A stretch of DNA of 64,000 bases from Candolleomyces eurysporus (Eukaryota > Basidiomycota > Agaricomycetes > Agaricales > Psathyrellaceae). The notes beneath the pieces are model-generated. The model had not been told where the DNA came from, did not search any database, and saw only the letters and a program-made list of their open reading frames with translations. The position numbers were made by a program, and so were the translations under genes. Positions 48,080 to 61,211 of the stretch are shown in pieces (within the stretch, counting starts at the first letter, position 1; each line of letters opens with the position of its first letter). Location: contig JANBPK010000749.1 in assembly GCA_027579435.1 (NCBI GenBank), positions 62,001-126,000 of the forward strand, given 5' to 3'.

Positions 48080-50278
48080 ATGCCTCTACTTTATGTGTGA
48101 GTTCGATCGTCATGATTATTTCGAAGACGGAAGAGGCTAAGACCTACTGAATTGGCAGCCGCGGCACGCCCGTTGGGTTCGTCGCTATTATGCTGGCTCT
48201 TGTAGCCAGTATGGGTGGCTTCATCTTTGGATACGATACCGGCCAAATCAGTAATATCCTCCTCTTGGACGATTTCCGTCAACGATTCGCAACTTGTTCC
48301 GATCGTTCAGACCCCTCAACGTGTCATTGGACGACGACACGATCAGGTTTAATCGTATCTGTCCTATCTATTGGGACACTTTTCGGAGCGCTTTTGGGTG
48401 CACCGTGAGTTCCTTCAGACTGGCGACTGGAGTCGAGGAAGCTGATAAAATATGTTGCACTGTCAGCATTGCGGATACCCTTGGTCGGCGCTGGGCCATG
48501 GTGGTAGAATGCTTGGTATTCTGCATAGGACTAGTCATTCAAATCACATCATTCACGGTGTGGCAACAATTCGCTGTGGGTCGCGCCGTCGCCGGTGCAG
48601 CTATAGGCGCCCTCAGTGCTGCCGTGCCAATGGTATGCTCGCACTCGTATCCTGCCCCATCTGGCTCTGACATGTTTGAATAGTATCAAGCAGAGACCGC
48701 TCCCTCCCAACTACGAGGTACATTAACGGCCACCTACCAGCTATTCATTACGGCGGGTATTCTTGCAGCATGTATGTATTGCTTTCGGTACGCAGGCGCT
48801 ATCACCGACTAATCTCGATGCAAAGATGCCATTGCTTTTGGGACTCGCGCTATTGGAGGCATGGCTTCTTGGAAGCTTCTCGTGGGCCTAGGGTTCGTCT
48901 GGGCTGCTATTCTTGTGGGAGGAATCAGCGTAATGCCAGAATCTCCTCGGTGCGTTTTCCACTACCGTTATCCAGCAATTCAAAGCTGATTTGCTACCGC
49001 ACTAGATGGCTCGTAAAGAAAGGCAAAAAAGACGCTGCAGCCAAGGCTATAGCACGCATCTACGGCGTCCCCAGTAAAGAAGCACACGAAAACCGATATG
49101 TTCTCGCCGAGCTCGACGAGATGGTTAACCAGATTTCGATGGAGCAAAGAATCAAAGCGGGGTGGATCGACTGTTTCCGTCCATCTAACAAGACTCTGTA
49201 CCGCACCTTCCTTGGGATGTCGCTTCAAAGCCTGCAACAGCTGACCGGCGCGAATTACTTCTTCTACTATGGCGCAACGATCTTCACTGGAGTCGGAATT
49301 TCGGACTCTTTCGTCTCTCAAATCATTCTGGGAGGAGTCAACTTTGGGTGCACGTTCGGCGGGTTGTATGTGATGGGAAGGGTGCGTTGTTAGTCGTTTC
49401 CCTTTCAGTGGATTCTTTGTTGATGTTTGCGTTAGTTCGGTCGTCGCTGGCCCCTTATCTGGGGTGGCCTCTGGCAATCTGTCTGGTTATTCGTGTTTGC
49501 TTCTGCTGGAACTGCGAGGGATCCGACAACTAATGAGCAAATTGGCATCTGTTTGTATATTTGCGCCCTTTTCTTTGGACTCATTTTCTGATTTGCTCTG
49601 CAGTGATGATTGTTAGCGCGTGTTTCTTCATCCTCGGGTACGCGATGACCTGGGGACCTGGAATCTGGATTCTCATTGGCGAAACGTTCCCAACTCGAAC
49701 ACGTGCTAAGCAAGGTGCCTTGTCAACGGCGTCCAACTGGTGAGTCGCTATCGCGTTTCGTTGAGGCCTTCCTCTAACTCGTTCTGCCGAAGGACTTGGA
49801 ACTTCTTGCTTGCATTTTTCACCCCTTTGATCACAGATGCGATATCGTTCAGATTCGGCTACGTCTTTGCGTCATGCAACCTCCTTGCGGCTATCGTTGT
49901 CTTTTTCTTCCTCTACGAATCTTCTGACCTGTCGCTCGAAAGTGTTGACGACGTGAGCGCTCTCTCTTTGCTTACTGACATTGGCCACGATGCTAACCCC
50001 GGGTCGGTTAGATGTACAACGACCCCAAGTGCAAGCCTTGGACGTCGACTAAATGGGCCCCTGCCGGGTATACCTCACGATACGACCTCGTCGAGCAAAC
50101 CAAAGCCGCACAGGCTCGGAAGCCCCTCGCCGAACCATTGGAGGAGAAGCAGATCGAGCATGCAGCTAGTCCAGCTAGTCCAAAGAGAAAAGCTGTTCCT
50201 GAATCCCCTGTAAATCCCGAGGGAACCGGTTCACAAGCTGCTCTTGGTACGCAGGACGGCGGCGGAACAAGTGGATAG
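48080..50278 (+). CDS. MFS hexose transporter (HXT/sugar porter type)
   Basis: A 17-bp first exon (MPLLYV, 48080-48096) joins 48159-48404, which starts RGTPVGFVAIMLALVASMGG and has FGYDTGQIS. About eight more exons follow. Sugar-porter signatures appear in order: DTLGRRWAM (loop 2-3), GRAVAGAAIGALSAAVPM, YQAETAPSQLRGT, PESPRWLVKKGKKD, LQSLQQLTGANYFFYYG (QQLTGxNYFFYYG sugar-binding helix 7), MGRFGRR and GPGIWILIGETFPTRTRAK. The cytosolic C-terminus is Pro/Ala/Glu-rich. Such proteins move monosaccharides by facilitated diffusion or proton symport across the plasma membrane; the exact sugar is unknown. The tiny first exon matches the known start of close family members. No damage is seen. Confidence 0.92.
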
Positions 50279-51516
50279 GTCGCAGGTGCATCGGGAGGGG
50301 CATGCGTCTGGTGACCTTGGGCACCCCGTTCCTCCGACGAAGGGTGTGCCTCGTGGTGGGTTTGGGGAATTGGTGTAGCTATATATATTACTAGTACTGC
50401 TGTCATTTCAAATACGCACGTAATTCACGGTAATGAATACGAGATTCCACTTCAACAGTCTAGATATTCGTACGCTATTCTGGTGACCGCGGGTGGTGTG
50501 CACGTGGACCACTTCGTTGGCCAAGTATATATCTGCAGGCGTTCCAGGATGGCGGCGTGGAGGTCTGCCCTGAAGCGCCCGTTGATCCAATCCGAAACCC
50601 CGAACCACCCGGGCGTCAGGAGTAGTGTTCCTTCCTTCCTTTGCTCCTGAAGTCTCGATCGATTGGAAGTATAATTCTGGCTGTGACTCTTGGAGTGGCT
50701 GGTCACCGCAACTCCATGATACAGTCCCGGGCCGTATCAATGAAAGGCTTGGTCGATTGAAGCCGCTCATTTCGCATCACCGCCCAATATATGAACTACT
50801 CGGGAAGAAAATGCGCTCTATGTGGCCATCAGGGTCAGCTCACCGTGTCCTGTCGCATTCGGAGCAATCAGATTCACTCCACCCTATGCTGAGCCTAAAA
50901 GAGATTGACAAAGTGCCAGACGGCGGTCAATTCGGGGTGTGTCGAATGTTTCTGTACCGTGGCATGCGATCTAAAAACAGAATCCTCCCAGGTAGTTTCG
51001 AGAAAGCAAGAGCTTGTGGTCAAAGGTCGTCTGGGTGTGCATCAGTCGGAGAGTGCATGATACCTCGAGGCTTAGGCTGGCTGATAGATCAACGCCGATC
51101 AATGCTGATGGTGCATTCCTTTAATCCTTGCCTTGAGCGCTCTGCTTTTGGCGATGGAAGTCTGCGCCCAAATGTTCGTGTCGGCTTTGCTGGAGTTGAC
51201 TGTGTATGACTCGGGGACTACCTCGAGGCTAAATGCCTCTTTCAATCCGGCGATCTCCTTGGGAGCTGTTGGTGCGCACCAATATACACTTATCCGCACC
51301 AGCATAGCCATTGATGGTAATGACAGCCCACCCAGAACATCAAGTGATTCCGTAACATCGGTAGAATAAGAAGGCGTCACATTCAGGACCACACTCCGTT
51401 GTCAGGCTCGTGCATCATCCACCACTGCCCTTTCAGCGCTTCATTGCTGCTTGCACCTCGACTCGGTCTGCCTTTGGCAACCCTGTGTCTGCTTCGACCC
51501 TACTGCCACCCGCAAA
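50279..51516. other. Intergenic, nothing recognised
   Basis: Three overlapping ORFs of up to 194 codons exist (50625-51209 the longest) but show no domains and no consistent splicing. Confidence 0.4.
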
Positions 51517-54423
51517 ATGGCGTCCGACACTATCGAATCCAAGAAGAGGTTCGACACGAGCATCGGCGAGGATGGGACTCTGAGCATGTACACCGCTCAG
51601 ACGGCGACGATGGGGAACAAGCGGTTCCAGGATACCACCCATCTCATTCCATCCCCTGGATACAATGGCATTNCCCCCCGAGAAATACGTGCGTGGTTTG
51701 GTGGTGTGGAGCGGCCCCGGGACTGGGACTGACGTTGTGATTAGGATCCTCTCCTCATGAAGCTGCCGATTATCCTTGGAGCGCCCTTCATGCTGTTCAT
51801 CCTCGGACTGGGACTGGAGATCGTTGCTGGAATCTCGAAGAAAAACAACGGTACGTCCGCCATCACACTCTGACGACGAACTTGAGTACTGACTGGGGCG
51901 TAAAGGATTCCGGGTGCCAGTAAGCAGTACCCTCGGTATTTTTGGCGAAATTTCGTCACAATTTCTTGCTGTACGTGATCGCCCTTGTTCTTCCATCACC
52001 CGACGATGAAACTCATTGCGCTCCGCATCCCCAGTCGTTCATTCCGACATTGTGGGCGCATCACTTTCCTTATTCACGATTCAAAGGCTCATTGAAGCTG
52101 ACAGGTTGATCATTCCGAACGCTGTACTCTGGCGAGAGTTGGACTGGATGGTCAGGATGTACCAGGTGTGTTTGTGCGTGCTATCGAGGTAGCCGAGGAC
52201 TCAAAGAATGTCTAGCCCTTCCTCGTGCTTGCCGATGGAAACGCAAAAGCTGAGCAGTCTGTGCTCTTGAATTACGTGAGTGTGCAGCCACTTTGACCCA
52301 CATTTCGCTGACGCGTTTTCCTGAACCTCAGGTGGAACTTGGGTAAGCTTGTCATGGCCTTGCTACGCCGGGATTGCTTACTCATTCTGACTCGGGAATT
52401 CACCAATCGTCTAGGCCCATCCTCACCATCCCGAGGGCGCTGAAATACAAGCATCGACTGGCTTTCATATCCGCCATTACCGCATCCATAACATACCTTT
52501 TCCAGCCGTTTAGTGGGTGCATCCACCTCGTTGCTCCAACGCTGCAGCTAATGCTATTTTAGCCTCCTCTGTGTTCCAGATCCGAACGATAGAAAATTCA
52601 GGGCGTAAGTGACCTCTCTATGTTTCAATAACTCCGGGCGCTGAAACCTCGCAGCATGGGAGGCTACGAGTCTAGAAACTGTTGCCCTGGCGCGGGATAT
52701 CGACACGTTGCAAGCATTTGTAGCTGGAGCTGGATATGCAGATGCTGCCGTCATTCACAACATGACGGATCCTAAATTTATCACAGGAGGCTGGGCAATG
52801 GGTCGTTTCGACGTACGTGAGCGAAACATCTATTCTACCGACCATCTGCCTGACAGTTATCATGACTTCTCTAGTTTCCACTGAATACAATTGAGGGGAG
52901 GATGGAAGTCACGACCGTCTCCGTTCGAAGCAACGCGAACTGTTCGAATCCTGTATCACAGCAGTTGACCCCTGTTGGGACATCTTTCAATCTTTCGGCG
53001 ACATCTGTGGTTGGATGCACCCACAGTGCGAACTTCAATCCAGACGTGGGCCTACTTTCGTCTCTTGTCAACCCGCCCGTTTTCTGACCTTTTCGCCGCT
53101 CTATCTTTCTCAATAGGTTGCGACACTGCAATATGGCGTCGAAGCTACCAATTGCCCGATAAACCCAGGTGGCACCATCGAAGAACAAGTCGACTTCCGT
53201 CCTGTGATGTTCTGGTGCGCCGTCCCTGATTATCACTGACAGAGCCTCAAATGATTGATATATTATCAATCCTTCTTCGAATTTGATTAGGTACTTCCAT
53301 AGAAGGGAGAGCAGCAACGAACCTGAGGCTCGTGCAGTTTTTTGCTCCCCATTCTTGACTGCACATAGCGTCAAGATCGAGTCTGAAGTCAAAAGTGGCA
53401 ACATCCTCAAGCTGGAGCCGCTGACGAGCGCTATCTACGAAAATGAAGTTATCAATGGAACTCAGCGTGGGAGGGCGTATAATGGGTGAGTCTGAGCGGC
53501 TTCTTGAAGCCACCTTCTGGAGAACGGTTGCTGAATATTACGTTCTCCAGGGTTGTGTTTAGCAATAGCTCGAATCCTTTCATCCAGGCTCGTGCCGATG
53601 CTGTGCGTTCGATCCTGCCCGCTGCCATATTCCGAAACATGACGGTGCAGCCCGGAGGATTGGATGCTGTGTTTGATAAACCCAACGGCGTCTTGGATGC
53701 TACGAGGAAGATTTATGTGGGTTTCCATTCTTCGTAGCTTAAGTGGCTACAAGATTCGAAAGAGACGCTGACAACGTTATTTTTCCCTCTCAGACCCAAC
53801 ATCTTTCGGTCTCTGCTAAGGGTATCTACTTCCAACCCGCTCAATCCCCGTTACCCGGGACAGTGATTCAGTACGAGAATCGGCTCGTCGTCGAGTGAGC
53901 TAAGCCTATCTTTAGCCTGGTAGATTGGTGTTGATTCCCTCTCTCTTCGCACAGCCCGTTCCCCGCCCATTTTCTCGCTAGCATTCTCATCCTGACTGGG
54001 ATAGGCGGAATCGTCGTACATGTTTTGCACCGAAACCAACGCAAGAAGCTGCGACTCTCAGCAGAGCCCGGAAGTATCGGCGCCACCATGGCCCTCACCG
54101 CTCGATCAGGCTTCGGGACGCTCCTCACGCCATACGACGGCGAGCTCACCATGGAGAAGCGATTAGAAAGCCTGAGGTTCGGCCTGGATAAGAGAACAGG
54201 CGCGATTATCGCCGAGTCGGATGACGAGGGATCCGTTGGGGGGATGGGTGAGTTGAACGGAGCCACGTTGACCGTTCCAGGGACCGGGAAGGCAGATGAG
54301 ACGAGGATGTCGCTGTTGAGTCAGACTGCGTCTCCGATGTCGTCTACTTTCGCTGCGTACCAGTCCGCTGTGGGCCATATAGAGCCTTGGAGTCCGACTG
54401 GGTCTCAGAAGGATGTGAAGTAG
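51517..54423 (+). CDS. DUF3433-type fungal integral membrane protein
   Basis: Multi-exon gene. The order is 51517-51688, 51745-51850, 51906-51970, 52035-52051, 52105-52165, 52216-52275, a 12-bp-class short exon (VELG) near 52333, 52415-52512, 52563-52604, 52655 onwards, and the last exon to 54423. The family signs are DPLLMKLPIILGAPF with a membrane segment, SSQFLASFIPTLLIIPNAVLW, ELDWMVRMYQPFLVLADGNA and SVLLNY. A second membrane segment follows (FISAITASITYLFQP), then a long lumenal or outer domain with many N-glycosylation-type sites, a last membrane helix (ASILILTGIGGIVVHVL) and a cytosolic tail. The N at 51673 must be dropped to keep frame. The function of DUF3433 proteins is not established. 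Confidence 0.82.
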
Positions 54424-54858
54424 GGAGACACCGGTCTGTGAGGTGGAGTTCTGCTTCGTGCTCTTGTGTGCTCTTTTTTGGTTATTTGTGATGACATCTC
54501 ATCGGCATACCTATTTACATAGTGCATACCCGCTACTGCATTTGCTACTACTATGTATTTCTTACGACCCTGGCATTCATCTTGTTCTCGCTGTTTTGTT
54601 TTTGCATGTACTATAGTTATTTGTGGACTATCGATTTTTTTAGACCTTTATACTGCTGGGATTGCTTGAAGATATCTACTACTTTGCTTCGACTCCTCGG
54701 GCCCTCTGTATTCAAGGACGGAGGAGATGCATCTGGTTCCGAGATTCTCGGATCAAACACATGTTGGTGCCGCGCCGCGGCCGCAAACGGTGACGATTTC
54801 CACCTTTCTCTCACCATACCTACCTATCAATCCCCATACCGCTCTGTCTCGATATACA
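54424..54858. other. Short intergenic region
   Basis: T-rich 3' end of the DUF3433 gene and promoter of DAP1. No further feature. Confidence 0.4.
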
Positions 54859-55536
54859 ATGGGCTTGTCTCTAGACTTTGGAACGCCAGTCAACACTGCG
54901 CTGCTTGTTTACATTCTCTACTCGGTACAACGAATCATCTTTCCCTCGACATCGAAACCAACGACAGTACCCAATGAATTCAAAGCCGGGTACTCATGGA
55001 TGCCCAAAACCCACCCACCTACAGTCCTTTTCAAGACGTACACACCAAAGACGCTGGAGCCCTTCAATGGGAAGGACGGAGGCCGAATCTTGCTCGCCAT
55101 CAACGGGATTGTGTTCGAGGTAACAGCGGGGAGGAATTTCTACGGTCCCAGTGAGTTTCGAGGGCCAAACTGCCTGGTTATGCAGCGACTGAACATGGGC
55201 GAATAGATGGGATGTACGGAAACTTTGCTGGACGGGACGCTTCGAGAGGAATGGCGAAGCAGTCGTTTGACCTCGGTCCGTTCTTACTCCTACTCTCCCC
55301 TTGCATAACACCCTGTTGCTCATTCATTTCGATACAGAGATGTTGACCCCCGTAGACCAGCCCCTAGACAAGCTGGAGGACTTGCAGCCTGATGAAATGT
55401 AGGTCACTCTTCTTATTCTCCGTATACTCTGCTAACTGACGCCCGATATCATAGTGAGAATATGAGAGGCTGGATTGACCATTTCTCGAATAAGTACATC
55501 ATCTGTGGCAAGCTGGTAGAGAATGGCCAGGCTTAA
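54859..55536 (+). CDS. DAP1: Damage-response/MAPR family cytochrome b5-like heme protein
   Basis: Four exons (54859-55150, 55207-55275, 55338-55398, 55455-55536) give 167 residues. An N-terminal membrane anchor (ALLVYILYSVQRIIF) is followed by the cytochrome b5-like fold: YTPKTLEPFNGKDGGRILLA, INGIVFEVTAGRNFYGP, GMYGNFAGRDASRGMAK and DLEMLTPVDQPLDKL. The tyrosines in FYGP and GMYG are the conserved heme-site residues. Known role of the family: binds heme and supports cytochrome P450 enzymes of sterol synthesis, such as Erg11, giving resistance to alkylating damage and azoles. It is a complete, ordinary copy. The last exon is separated by only 53 bp from the facing DUF3074 gene. Confidence 0.95.
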
Positions 55537-55589
55537 CGAGTGGGATTGGTGGATGAATTGCTGCGTACGTCTATCTGTATGATTATGTC

Positions 55590-56682
55590 TTAAATTTCAC
55601 TAGTTCCGGCTCTTCTTGCTTGAAAACGATTACGTTTGGGGAGAGGATCGAGGGCCGGTCTCGACGCCCACTCTAAGCATGCCTTGTAGTGCTGGTCACA
55701 GGGACACATCGCCTTTCTGTCAACCAAGGCGCTCCTACTACGCTCAAGAGTGAAGCACTCACTGCGAGGATTTCTTCGAGAATCTTCCCCTTGAAGAGCT
55801 TGCCCAGCAGGCCAGATTCTGACTGGCCTCCCAGGTGGAGGCAGAAAACTCGCGTCCACTCGACGACACCTCTCTCAGGCTTGTCCACAAGCATTTCTAC
55901 GCACGTGTATCGGCTCTTTACGCCTTCTTCCTCTAGGGAGGAGGCTACATGTCCTGAAATATCAACAGGCAGCGATATGATAAACCTAACACCAGGAATC
56001 AGCGTGCCCGGGGCGCAGCAGCGGATGGACTCACCCATAGCATGTCCCTCGAGCTGACTGCCCCAGCCAGATCGTTTGGTGCAGGCTGAACACCCGAGTG
56101 GCACATGGAGGATCCATATTATAAGACAGAGATGTCGTGACTTGGTTTTGAGAGTGAAACTCCACCTCTAGGGAAGAGCGAAATCGTGGCAGGTGTCTGG
56201 GGGTTCCAGTGAGTGCTGAGTATCACAGAACGTTCAGTGAAGACTTACGCTCCCTGTGTAGATCCTTTCGCTACGGCTAACGATTCCCATGCTTGGTCGA
56301 AGGGTACCGGGATGTCGTCCACCAGGGCGTACCAGGTGCCACTGAACTCGTCCTTGAACCGAGGGATCATCGTCCCTCGCTTTGGAGTCCAGTTCTGAGC
56401 AGCTCTGAGCAGGGCGCTCGCATCCTTGACCAAGTTCTGAATAGGTGGAATATCTGCGCATACGCCGGAGAAATTAGGGCCAAGCTCATTTGGGCTGCGG
56501 CTGCCATGCGTACCTTGCGTCCGGTGTCGTCGAGAAGAGCTGAAGAGAGCTGGGATCGTGTCGTCCGAGTTCCGCTCTGATTGATCATCCTTGTTGTAGA
56601 CCATTTGAAAGCCCTTCTCGAGTGGCTCACAATTGAGAGCGGGATTTTGGGACCTACGAAATAATTTTCTGGAGGTTAGCAT
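55590..56682 (-). CDS. DUF3074 (START-like) domain protein
   Basis: Exons read from the 3' side are 55691-55590, 55985-55763, 56196-56035 and one ending at 56249; all phases agree. The exact start within 56250-56682 is uncertain. The sequence has DIPPIQNLVKDASALLRAA, GTWYALVDDIPVPFDQAW, YNMDPPCATRVFSLHQTIW, then FIISLPVDISGHVASSLEEE, GVKSRYTCVEML, EWTRVFCLHLGG and a final ILAHYKACLEWAS. The order of the PVD, GVK.RY.cVE and G.PEW elements fits DUF3074, a lipid-binding START-like fold found in mushrooms. No ligand is known. At first the gene seems broken by stops near 56110-56150; the intron 56248-56197 removes them. Confidence 0.65.
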
Positions 56683-57634
56683 TTTTAAGTGATACGAACC
56701 TAATATCTCCCCTCGCTAACACCATTCGAACACCTAAGGAAGGTCATCAAAGGGATTACCCCTCCATCCCTGTATGCCGCTTGCAGCATGTTCTTGCTCT
56801 TGCTTCGGACCCTCTAGATCTTATGATCCCCGTATAACGTTAGCGGTGTCTAAAAGGCTAATAATCCTGATTGAATCCTTCTGTGTGCACGATTTATTGT
56901 ACCTCGATAAGGATGGTACGGCGTCCTAATTTTCCTCATTATCGATTACCCCACTGAATCAGTGCCCGTTCTTCGTGCTGCAGCACATACCACACTTGCA
57001 GGGGTCACAAAACTCCGCACCTATGTTCCCAACCAGAAGATACGCGCTACTTCAAACAAAGGGTGCATTTGCCGGTCACACTCGTCGAACTGGAGATAGC
57101 GCTGCACGGCTCCCAGGCGTCCAAAAATGCATAACAATGCAGAAACCGACGTCTGCCTCCGACTGCGCTCTTAGTCACCGCCCAGCCTTGATTTCTCCTT
57201 CGAGCGTACTCAACTCTCCATCTACCCGCTGTTCCCCGTTTCCCGGAGAAGATGACTGAGGAGACTGATTGTTTTGTTGCTAGTGCCGGCGTTTTCTTCA
57301 ACAATTCAGGATTGCGAGAGGCTACCGCCATCTACCTCTGGACGCGCCTAGAGCAGTCGATTCGGACAGATTTATTTTCCTTGAAGACAATAGCTTGGAG
57401 AAGAGCCGTGTAATTGAAAAGGATGTACTCGAAAATTGACAGAAGGAAAATACGAAGATCGAAGACATAGACAGACAGACAGGCAGATAGAAAAACGGAG
57501 CCAGAAAAAGAAAATACAGAAAGGCGCGGTATAGGCAATGCAGCATGGTATCAATTCGAATGGTATAAACGGTATAATGAAAATCTNGAAGAAAACGNAA
57601 CGCTGAAGCAAGAGAGAGAGAAAAAGGAAAAAGA
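56683..57634. other. Intergenic, nothing recognised
   Basis: Contains several A/T-rich blocks near 57440-57600 that look like the 3' end of the neighbouring minus-strand gene. No supported gene. Confidence 0.4.
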
Positions 57635-59455
57635 TCAAAACCTCGACCCAAAGACAGGCCTTTCAACTCGAGTAGCTGCACCTCCATTCGCGACCACAGT
57701 CTCGCCGTCACCGAATTTCCTCGCCTCTCGCGCCTGGCTCGCAGCTGCAGCAGCTGCCATCTCGAGCAACCTTGGCGACGAACCATTGGGATCCGCATTC
57801 TCCTTCCCACTCGCACCCGCGGCAGGGTGAAGACCCTTCCTGCTCCTGCTCGGCTTCTTCCTCATCGACTTCAAGCTAAAGCTCAAGCTCAAGCTCTCTT
57901 CAAGTTGATCCAGACTTCCTCCTCCTCCTCCTCCTTGTCCGAGTCGAGGGGAGCTCCCCAGTGCGGTCCTAGAGAGGGACGTCTGGCTCGGATACTTCGA
58001 ATTGCCATTATTCAGCATCACGAACGGCGGCGGGGGAGGAGACAACGTCACCCCAGCGCCGCCATGGGTGCTGTGGAGGCCGGTGGCCGTGTCCCCAAAC
58101 ATGCCGCGCGGGAGCTGGCTCGCGGGTGGGGTACGAATAGTCGTAGTCGTAGTAGCAGTAGAGGGTCCGTGGTGCTCGGCGCTGTCCGCAGTGTTGCTGG
58201 TGTATACGCTCTCCTCCGACGCGCCGCAGCTGCTGCTGCTGCTACTGCTGCTCCCAGCTGTGTCCGTGTAGGCCACGCAGGGGTTCCTTCCANGCGGCAG
58301 CAGCTGGCGACGCGTCGGGTCCGACCATCCCGAAGTTCGTGTCCTGGGAGACCCACGGAAAGTCGAGCTGGAAGTGCCTCCCAACCTCAGGCGAGTTCAG
58401 AAGGTGAACTGCGCCTGGCATGGGCGCGATAACGGATGTATCGCCCGAGTTGGGGTGAGCGCCGACGACGGTGTCGGCTGCTTGTTTAAGTAGAGAGGGG
58501 GTGGGCGAGCGGTGTCTTCTGCTTTGGTGTGGTAGCGAGTCCTGTCTTGGGGAGGTAGGAATAATCGGCGATGAAGGCGACCGAGGAGTTTGTGGGACGC
58601 CCCGCCCGGCGAGGGAGGGTGAAGACGGGGAGGAGGTGGAGGTGCGGGTCCTCGCAACCCTAGCTCGACCTTTGCCTAGACCTTCACCAGGATTGCGAGT
58701 GGTGTAGCGGTCGTTGGGGTCGCTGGCTTGCGGAAACTCACGTCGTGCGCGGAGAAGCTTGAACCGTTCTGTGAGGGTGAGTTTTGTGTCGCTGATAGGT
58801 TCATCTGCGAGTTCGCGTGCACCGCTGTCGGCTCCGTTGCTTCCTGCAGCCCGAACAGCNGGGAGGAGGGATCGCGGGGAGAGATGGGGTAGGTGGGGCA
58901 GGACGCGCTGCGACTAGCACGCCCGGCTGAAGGCACGCATCGGTAGTGGTGGTGCTCCGAGGATACTGGGAGCTCTTGTGAGCGATTAAATCCTGTAAAT
59001 CAGGTTGCAATATGCAACGAACAGTGAGTGACTCTNCCCCCCCTCGAATCTAGCGGAAGTGTACTGACATAATTGAACTTCATCTCAGGCGTGTTTGGCG
59101 AAGCCATAGGAGACGGAAACGAGACTGTCGTCGGAGTCGGAGTCTCGATGTCAGCAGNGTGCTCCCTNCGAGCCTCGTTCTCGCCNCCCTTCCTTGACTG
59201 TTGCTCGTGAAGGAGTCGGCGACTATGGAACCACTCCGAGACTCCGAGCGACTTGAAGATGAGGTACGANGCGCCGATGGCAGCGATCAAGAGGCCAGTA
59301 GCGATGCCCGCGATGAGGATAAGGTCACCCGTAGGTGCGCCGCCTGAGAAGGAGAAGGCAGGGGAAGAAGTGGTGATGGCCGTTGGGGAAGGGGAGGAGG
59401 AGGAATACGAAGGAGAGGAAGGCGCAGAGCCTGCCCTTAAATTGAGAACCGGCAT
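57635..59455 (-). CDS. Single-pass membrane protein with Ser/Pro-rich ends
   Basis: Two exons (59455-59069, 58992-57635) give about 580 residues when the Ns at 58860 and 58293 are dropped; both then read in one frame. The first exon encodes a Ser/Thr-rich outer part, then one hydrophobic helix (LILIAGIATGLLIAAIG) and a basic stop-transfer (FHSRRLLHEQQSRK). The long cytosolic part includes LTLTERFKLLRARREFPQ, many SP/TP sites, a poly-Ser tract and a C-terminal alanine run. I do not recognise a named family. The layout resembles fungal wall-stress sensors or mucin-type proteins but is not proof of that role. Without the N correction the gene appears as three overlapping frames. Confidence 0.7.
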
Positions 59456-59990
59456 NATAGCTGCTTCGGAAANGGTCTGTTCGCGGCTAGAGTACGGCTA
59501 GTCCGATTCGATAGAGATGTTCGAGGTTGCTGGTAACTGCTTGCTAGTGGTCGAGGAGGGTAGTAGCAAACGTCGATAGAATGGTTTGAAGTCCAGGGAA
59601 GCCACCAACCCGCCGCTCNTTTATAAAANNCTGGGAGGGACGTNCCATCCNCCTCAGCCGCTAGGCGTATTTGAAATTGGACTGNAGCCAGGGCTGNCAG
59701 GCAGGCGNGAATGAAATTGTCATCCTCTATCGTGTACTGGGTCGATAAAGNTCTCGCTCGCACTGCTGAANGGTATATCTNGGAGGTTNAGGGAAATAAA
59801 ACGCGTCAATGTTCATTAGCGTCGCGATGCACGCGTTTGATTGAGGGCAGGGCATCACGCGTCTTGCNTGTGATGANGATCGTTACGGTTCTCATTCCTC
59901 GACGACTTGGCTGATCGCCAACTCGTAGTACTAGCCAATCTACTCCCTCTCCGTCGCCACTCTCATCCACTTCANATCATCGCCTAGACG
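59456..59990. other. Divergent promoter of the membrane protein and SLD5
   Basis: An N-rich 535 bp with no recognisable feature. Confidence 0.4.
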
Positions 59991-61211
59991 ATGGATTGGG
60001 ACGAAATCTACGACCGCGAGCAAGCACAGGGCGTCCAAGGCGGCCAGTCGTTCTTCGAATCCGGAGCTGGGGAGGCATCCTCTTCGCGGCGTCCCAACGA
60101 TGCTCTAGCGGGCATGGATGACGACGACGATATGGACGATCCTATGGGAGGTATCGTCCAAGGCAAGCAGCCAGCAGGAGGNGGAGNTGGTGGGATGGGA
60201 CTACGGAGAGGCGGCGCAGGACGAGGAGACTTGTTCTCGGAGGACGACAAAGCCGAGACGCCTCTCGAAAAGTTGACACGGCACTGGGTCAACGAGAGGT
60301 ACGCGCCTGATATNTTGCCGGCGCAGGAGGAGCTGTTGGGTGGGTTGTTGGATCATTTGAGGGTGCAGGTATTTGTTNNTATCTCTGTACTTTCCAGGAA
60401 TCTGTTTTCTCACTTTTGTCCCCCCTCCCTTTCACCGTCCTGATCTCTCTAGACACGTAATATCCAAGTCCTAAGGGATGACCCCGAAACCTCTGAATCG
60501 GAGCACATACGAATCATGCTCGTCCAAACCGAAATCGAGCGCGTCAAGTTTATTATACGGTCGTATATCCGGACGCGGTTGTTCAAGGTGCGCCTTNCTT
60601 GCTGTATGTATCTATCTCNTCATAATCCTCACCCACATGCGTTTNTCTCTNTGAACGAACGTAGATCGAGAAATATGCGAGGTACATCACCTCCAGTGCG
60701 GATGTCCAGACNCGGTTGACTGCATCTGAGAGGGAGCANGCTAGCAGGTTCGTTATCGCTTTCCCCTCCTTCTCNATGCTCTCAATGACGATNGNATGCA
60801 TNCGNATAGGCATGCAAAGCTCACAGATCAGCATCTATATCTTTCGGTACTCCAAAGCTTGCCTCCTGCACAAGCGCACTTGGACGATACGCCCGTGTTC
60901 TATCCATCCATGGGTACGATCTCCTTCTCTAGAGCTTCNNAGGCAATGCCATTGACTGATTTCTGCTCTAGTTACGCAACCAGATAAAACACGACCCGTG
61001 TTCGTACATGCATTGCAGGATTGCCCGCCNGTCAGNTTCCCTGAGTACGTTGNGCTGTCTACCCTTTTGGCTTGCANGNAATTCATGATGACTGACGATG
61101 GAATGNANNANTAGTGGTGTCGTCACAGAGATGAAGAAGGGGCATATCTGCCTAACGCCGTACAGCGTCGTCGAAAATCTCGTTGCAAGAGGAGAAGTCG
61201 AGTTGGTCTAG
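59991..61211 (+). CDS. SLD5: GINS complex subunit Sld5
   Basis: Six exons (59991-60368, 60453-60587, 60665-60747, 60810-60913, 60972-61044, 61115-61211) give 289 residues. The start MDWDEIYDREQ and an acidic/Gly-rich lead (DDDDDMDDP) are followed by the GINS helical domain: LTRHWVNERYAPD, LPAQEELL, QTEIERVKFIIRSYIRTRL, IEKYARYI and RHAKLTDQHLYLSVLQSLP. The C-terminal small beta domain has PVFVHALQD and the end ENLVARGEVELV. Known role: with Psf1-3 and Cdc45 it activates the MCM helicase at replication origins. Several Ns lie inside exons and only mask single residues. The gene is complete. Confidence 0.93.

Noticed and set aside
52500..52610. Apparent frameshift in the DUF3433 gene after YLFQP
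   Set aside because: A 50-bp intron (52513-52562, GTGGGT...TTTTAG) joins the flanking frames and gives a family-like sequence.
56100..56250. In-frame stops suggesting that the DUF3074 gene is broken
   Set aside because: An intron from 56248 to 56197 joins the exons in phase and removes the problem.
57827..58432. Plus-strand ORF of 201 codons
   Set aside because: Antisense of the low-complexity cytosolic part of the membrane protein; its Ala/Ser runs mirror that gene.
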